55,020 nucleotides of DNA, from NCBI RefSeq assembly GCF_015475875.1, contig NZ_JADKYM010000019.1:1-55020 (forward strand), written 5' to 3'. This document shows, piece after piece, positions 53,200-55,020 of this stretch. This stretch comes from Sphingopyxis solisilvae. Lineage in GTDB: Bacteria > Pseudomonadota > Alphaproteobacteria > Sphingomonadales > Sphingomonadaceae. The notes beneath the pieces were generated by a model. It searched no databases. It was not told where the DNA came from and saw only the letters and a list, made by a program, of their open reading frames with translations. Every line of letters begins with the position of its first letter. Within the stretch, counting starts at the first letter, position 1. Position numbers and translations under genes: made by a program.

Positions 53200-53712
53200 A
53201 TGAGCACGGCGCCAACCCCTTTCGATCCCGATGCCCCGGACGGCGGTCGCCGTGCGCTCATAAGACGCAATCCCGACGACGAAAGCGAGATCGAAATGGT
53301 CGAGGCTGTCTGGGGAAGCGACCCGCGCTTTTCCGACGGCATCAACTACCGCTTTGCGCGCTCCGAGGGCCGCGCCTTCCCGAAGCGCCGCTGCCTGATC
53401 CCCGCGTCCGAGTTCCGCATGGGCACCGGCGACCGCCGCTACCGGGTAACGCTCGACAGCGGCAATTTCTTCTACCTTGCGGGCGTATGGGATCCCCCGC
53501 TCGCCGACTGGCCCCTCTCCTACCGTATCCTCACGATCCCGGCCGGCGCCGATGTCATCCCCTATCAGCAGCGCCACGGCGTCATCATCCATCGCCGCGA
53601 CGTGATACATTGGCTTGATGCTACACTCCCCAACGAGGTGCTGTTCGAGGAGCCCCCGCGCCACACATTCATCGTCGAGCCGCTGCGCGCTCAGACTGAA
53701 TTGCCGCTGTGA
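53200..53712 (+). CDS. SRAP-like protein lacking the N-terminal catalytic cysteine
   Basis: A 170-aa diverged SRAP-family protein. INYRFARSEGRAFPKRRCLI corresponds to the Asn-Arg-Ser-Glu block, PASEF to the active-site Glu block (Glu71), and DVIPYQQRHGVII to the His block. The N-terminus is MSTAPTPFDPDAPDGG, with no Cys at position 2, so it should not form the usual DNA-protein crosslink. A start 13 codons upstream (MLATHG) also lacks Cys2 and would span the LexA box. It is divergent from the canonical gene and shares its LexA box. Confidence 0.8.
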   Translation: MSTAPTPFDPDAPDGGRRALIRRNPDDESEIEMVEAVWGSDPRFSDGINYRFARSEGRAFPKRRCLIPASEFRMGTGDRRYRVTLDSGNFFYLAGVWDPPLADWPLSYRILTIPAGADVIPYQQRHGVIIHRRDVIHWLDATLPNEVLFEEPPRHTFIVEPLRAQTELPL

Positions 53713-53726
53713 TGTCCAAGGGCGCT

Positions 53727-53752
53727 GGCCGTTAAGCTTCTGCCTAACGGTC
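53727..53752. terminator. Bidirectional terminator between convergent genes
   Basis: GGCCGTTA and TAACGGTC form an inverted repeat with a short loop in the 31-bp gap between the SRAP-like gene and the PIN-like gene, overlapping the end of the latter. Confidence 0.5.
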
Positions 53753-54634
53753 GGTCCGTCGGTAGCCGTTGAGAGGCCGCCTCTTTTCGGACGGCATGCT
53801 GAGATCCGTTCGGACGAAGAAACTCGCGTCATGATAGCTGAACAACCGGGGGGACAAGGGAAATAGGCCAAGTTCCTTCCCGAGCATCTCCGGCGACATT
53901 ACACGAGCCTTCAGACGGCTGACGGCGGCGCTGCGCGCCTGAGCCTCGACGGTCCGGATGAACTTGAAATCCATCGTCAAGAAAGCATGGATTCCGAATT
54001 TGTCGGCGGTGTAAAGGTGCCACGCATCCTGACTGTTGGCCTGACCCAACGTCCTTACCAACTCGTCGAAGGCTTCGTCCTGGCGATGGCGATCAATGCG
54101 GGCTCGCTGCTGCTCTTCGGCCGACGGCAGCCGCATCCAACTCGGGCCGAGATGCGGAAAGACATGCCCATCGACGCTCTCGATCTGAAGCCGGGCGAAA
54201 AGGCTATGATCGAAATAGCCATAGCCCCGATAGCGGCCGGCAGGCTGCCGAAACTGCTCGTCCTGCAGCTCGGCAGAAGTCAGAAGCTCGACGAAACCGT
54301 TACGGCACAACTGCGCGATCCCAGCAAGAAAGCGAACATTCCGATGCTCACGACCATCCGTATCGTCATCGTGAACAGGAACGCGCGCCGAATAACCCGT
54401 GTCGATCTCGTGCGGCCCCCACTTGCTCTTGCCAGTCGATATCCACGCGGTCTCGTGTGTCACCGCGTGATAGAGCACCGTGTTGTCGACGAGCAGCCGC
54501 ATTGGCTGCATCCCCCCAAGCGTCTGTCGTGCCTGATATGTGGACGCCCACGCCAGCCAATCGGCGATAGGCGGCATAAAACGGAACCGTAGCCGCTCCT
54601 TGAAGTTTTCAACGCGCTGAGCGAGGCTCGGCAC
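53744..54634 (-). CDS. PIN-like domain protein of unknown function
   Basis: A 296-aa protein starting at GTG with AGGAGGGAG about 11 nt upstream. The pattern MRLLVDNTVLYHAVTHE, FVELLTSAELQDEQ, SQDAWHLYTADKFG and HAFLTMDFKFIRTV follows the acidic-residue layout of PIN nucleases (Asp, Glu, Asp, Asp). This points to a ribonuclease-like fold, but overall similarity is too loose to be sure. No partner antitoxin is visible next to it. Cytosolic. Confidence 0.65.
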   Translation of the reverse strand: MPSLAQRVENFKERLRFRFMPPIADWLAWASTYQARQTLGGMQPMRLLVDNTVLYHAVTHETAWISTGKSKWGPHEIDTGYSARVPVHDDDTDGREHRNVRFLAGIAQLCRNGFVELLTSAELQDEQFRQPAGRYRGYGYFDHSLFARLQIESVDGHVFPHLGPSWMRLPSAEEQQRARIDRHRQDEAFDELVRTLGQANSQDAWHLYTADKFGIHAFLTMDFKFIRTVEAQARSAAVSRLKARVMSPEMLGKELGLFPLSPRLFSYHDASFFVRTDLSMPSEKRRPLNGYRRTDR

Positions 54635-55020
54635 CGCAGTAGCTCCCTCCTGTTCTTACACTCATGTGTCGTTTCATTCCCGACCATTCAAGTCGGTGCG
54701 TCACGCCAAAGCGGCAGCGCTGCGGAGCAGTGCCGGCCCGAAGGGCCCGAGCAATCGCGCTCTTGGCGAGCCCGCAGCGGCACGGCGTGTGCGCAGACGG
54801 AAGGGTAGGTCTTGGCGTAGCCAGGACCGTGGCAGCGCGTCAGCGCTGTCCACCCGCTCCGGGTGCGTGCGCCCGCGCCGCAAGGAGAGCGAGCCCAAGT
54901 GCGCTCGCGCGGCCAGAACAATGTCGCGACCCCTGGCCGGAGCTCAGCGAGGCCAGAGCGCGCTCATCAACTGCCGCGCTCGACATGCCGCCACGCGGCC
55001 GTCCCGCCGGCCAAGCCGGC
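54635..55020. other. Gene-free, hairpin-rich tract at the end of the window
   Basis: No convincing gene lies in these 386 bases. At least seven short perfect inverted repeats follow each other: GCAGCGCTGC at 54714; GGCCC-GAA-GGGCC at 54735; CAGCGC-GTCA-GCGCTG at 54833; CACCCG-CTC-CGGGTG at 54851. Then come GCGAGC...GCTCGC at 54889, GGCCAG...CTGGCC at 54911 and GCCGGC-CAA-GCCGGC at 55006. It may be a structured RNA, a leader of a gene beyond the window, or a DNA replication or transfer signal. Confidence 0.6.

Larger units (their letters stand above)
20608..55020. mobile_element. Integrative conjugative element, left part (Trb-type)
   Basis: Everything to the right of guaA fits an ICE: integrase and AlpA-like regulator, complete trb mating-pair cluster, traG coupling protein, relaxase, lytic transglycosylase, TraF peptidase, several DUF736 genes, DUF2840 and small HTH regulators. 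Accessory cargo includes RadC, the ImuAB-DnaE2 mutasome, two SRAP-family genes and unknowns. The element is not closed within the window. The stretch after about 44.9 kb is assigned to it by inference only, because no right end was seen before it. Confidence 0.85.

Noticed and set aside
53987..54592. A 201-aa rightward frame opposite the PIN-like gene
   Set aside because: It lacks a ribosome binding site and recognisable motif, while the leftward frame has AGGAGGGAG and a PIN-like pattern.
54675..54690. Possible right attachment site resembling the guaA end (minus strand GTCGGGAATGA)
   Set aside because: Only the last seven bases (GGGAATGA region) agree with GAGTGGGAATGA; that is too short and imperfect to call an attR.

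Overview
The window looks like the chromosome of a high-GC alphaproteobacterium of the order Sphingomonadales, most likely a Sphingopyxis or Sphingomonas relative. This is inferred from protein content (CobS/CobT pair, TonB-dependent receptor with a VVTAPR-type N-terminus, GMP synthase), from the intergenic palindromes built on CCCCTCCCGC/GCGGGAGGGG, and from the alphaproteobacterial LexA boxes GTTC-N7-GTTC. No database search was possible, so the genus is a guess. No rRNA, tRNA or CRISPR array was seen.

Bases 1-20607 are core chromosome. A leftward group holds bolA, a DUF2200 gene broken by a 2-nt frameshift, and pirin. Rightward genes encode a J-domain protein, a SnoaL-like protein, CobS, a low-GC secreted protein and a lipoprotein hydrolase. 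A leftward MFS transporter is translationally coupled to an uncatalogued 43-aa membrane protein. CobT follows, then two low-GC tandem secreted paralogues, an acetolactate synthase-like enzyme, an aldehyde dehydrogenase flanked by mirror-image palindromic repeats, an LpxH-type metallophosphoesterase overlapping a GT4 glycosyltransferase, a TonB-dependent receptor with a glycine-rich insert, and guaA.

From about 20608 to the end of the window lies the left part of an integrative conjugative element (ICE) apparently inserted at the 3' end of guaA. It starts with a P4-type tyrosine integrase and an AlpA-like regulator. A complete Trb-type mating-pair module follows (trbB-C-D-E-J-K-L-F-G-I plus DUF2274, nearly all overlapping by 1-4 nt). 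A rightward four-gene insert (membrane-anchored LuxR-type HTH protein, two unknowns, RadC/JAB) separates trbB from the copG-traG-relaxase operon. A candidate oriT lies just upstream of the relaxase. Then come a lytic transglycosylase, DUF736, TraF peptidase, DUF2840, an HTH protein, a frameshifted DUF6499/DUF2285-like regulator, two more DUF736 genes and several small genes of unknown function. The right end of the element was not found.

The last 10 kb hold what appears to be an SOS cargo. The imuA-imuB-dnaE2 mutasome operon has a perfect LexA box. A second perfect LexA box lies between two divergent SRAP-family genes, one canonical with Cys2 and one lacking the catalytic cysteine. The canonical gene heads a probable operon with a DUF1810 gene and a roughly seven-helix membrane protein of unknown function. 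A PIN-like protein and a 360-bp gene-free tract packed with short hairpins end the window. The most novel-looking items are the LexA-controlled SRAP pair with its unknown partners, the duplicated structured leader in front of two small ICE genes, and the terminal hairpin array.
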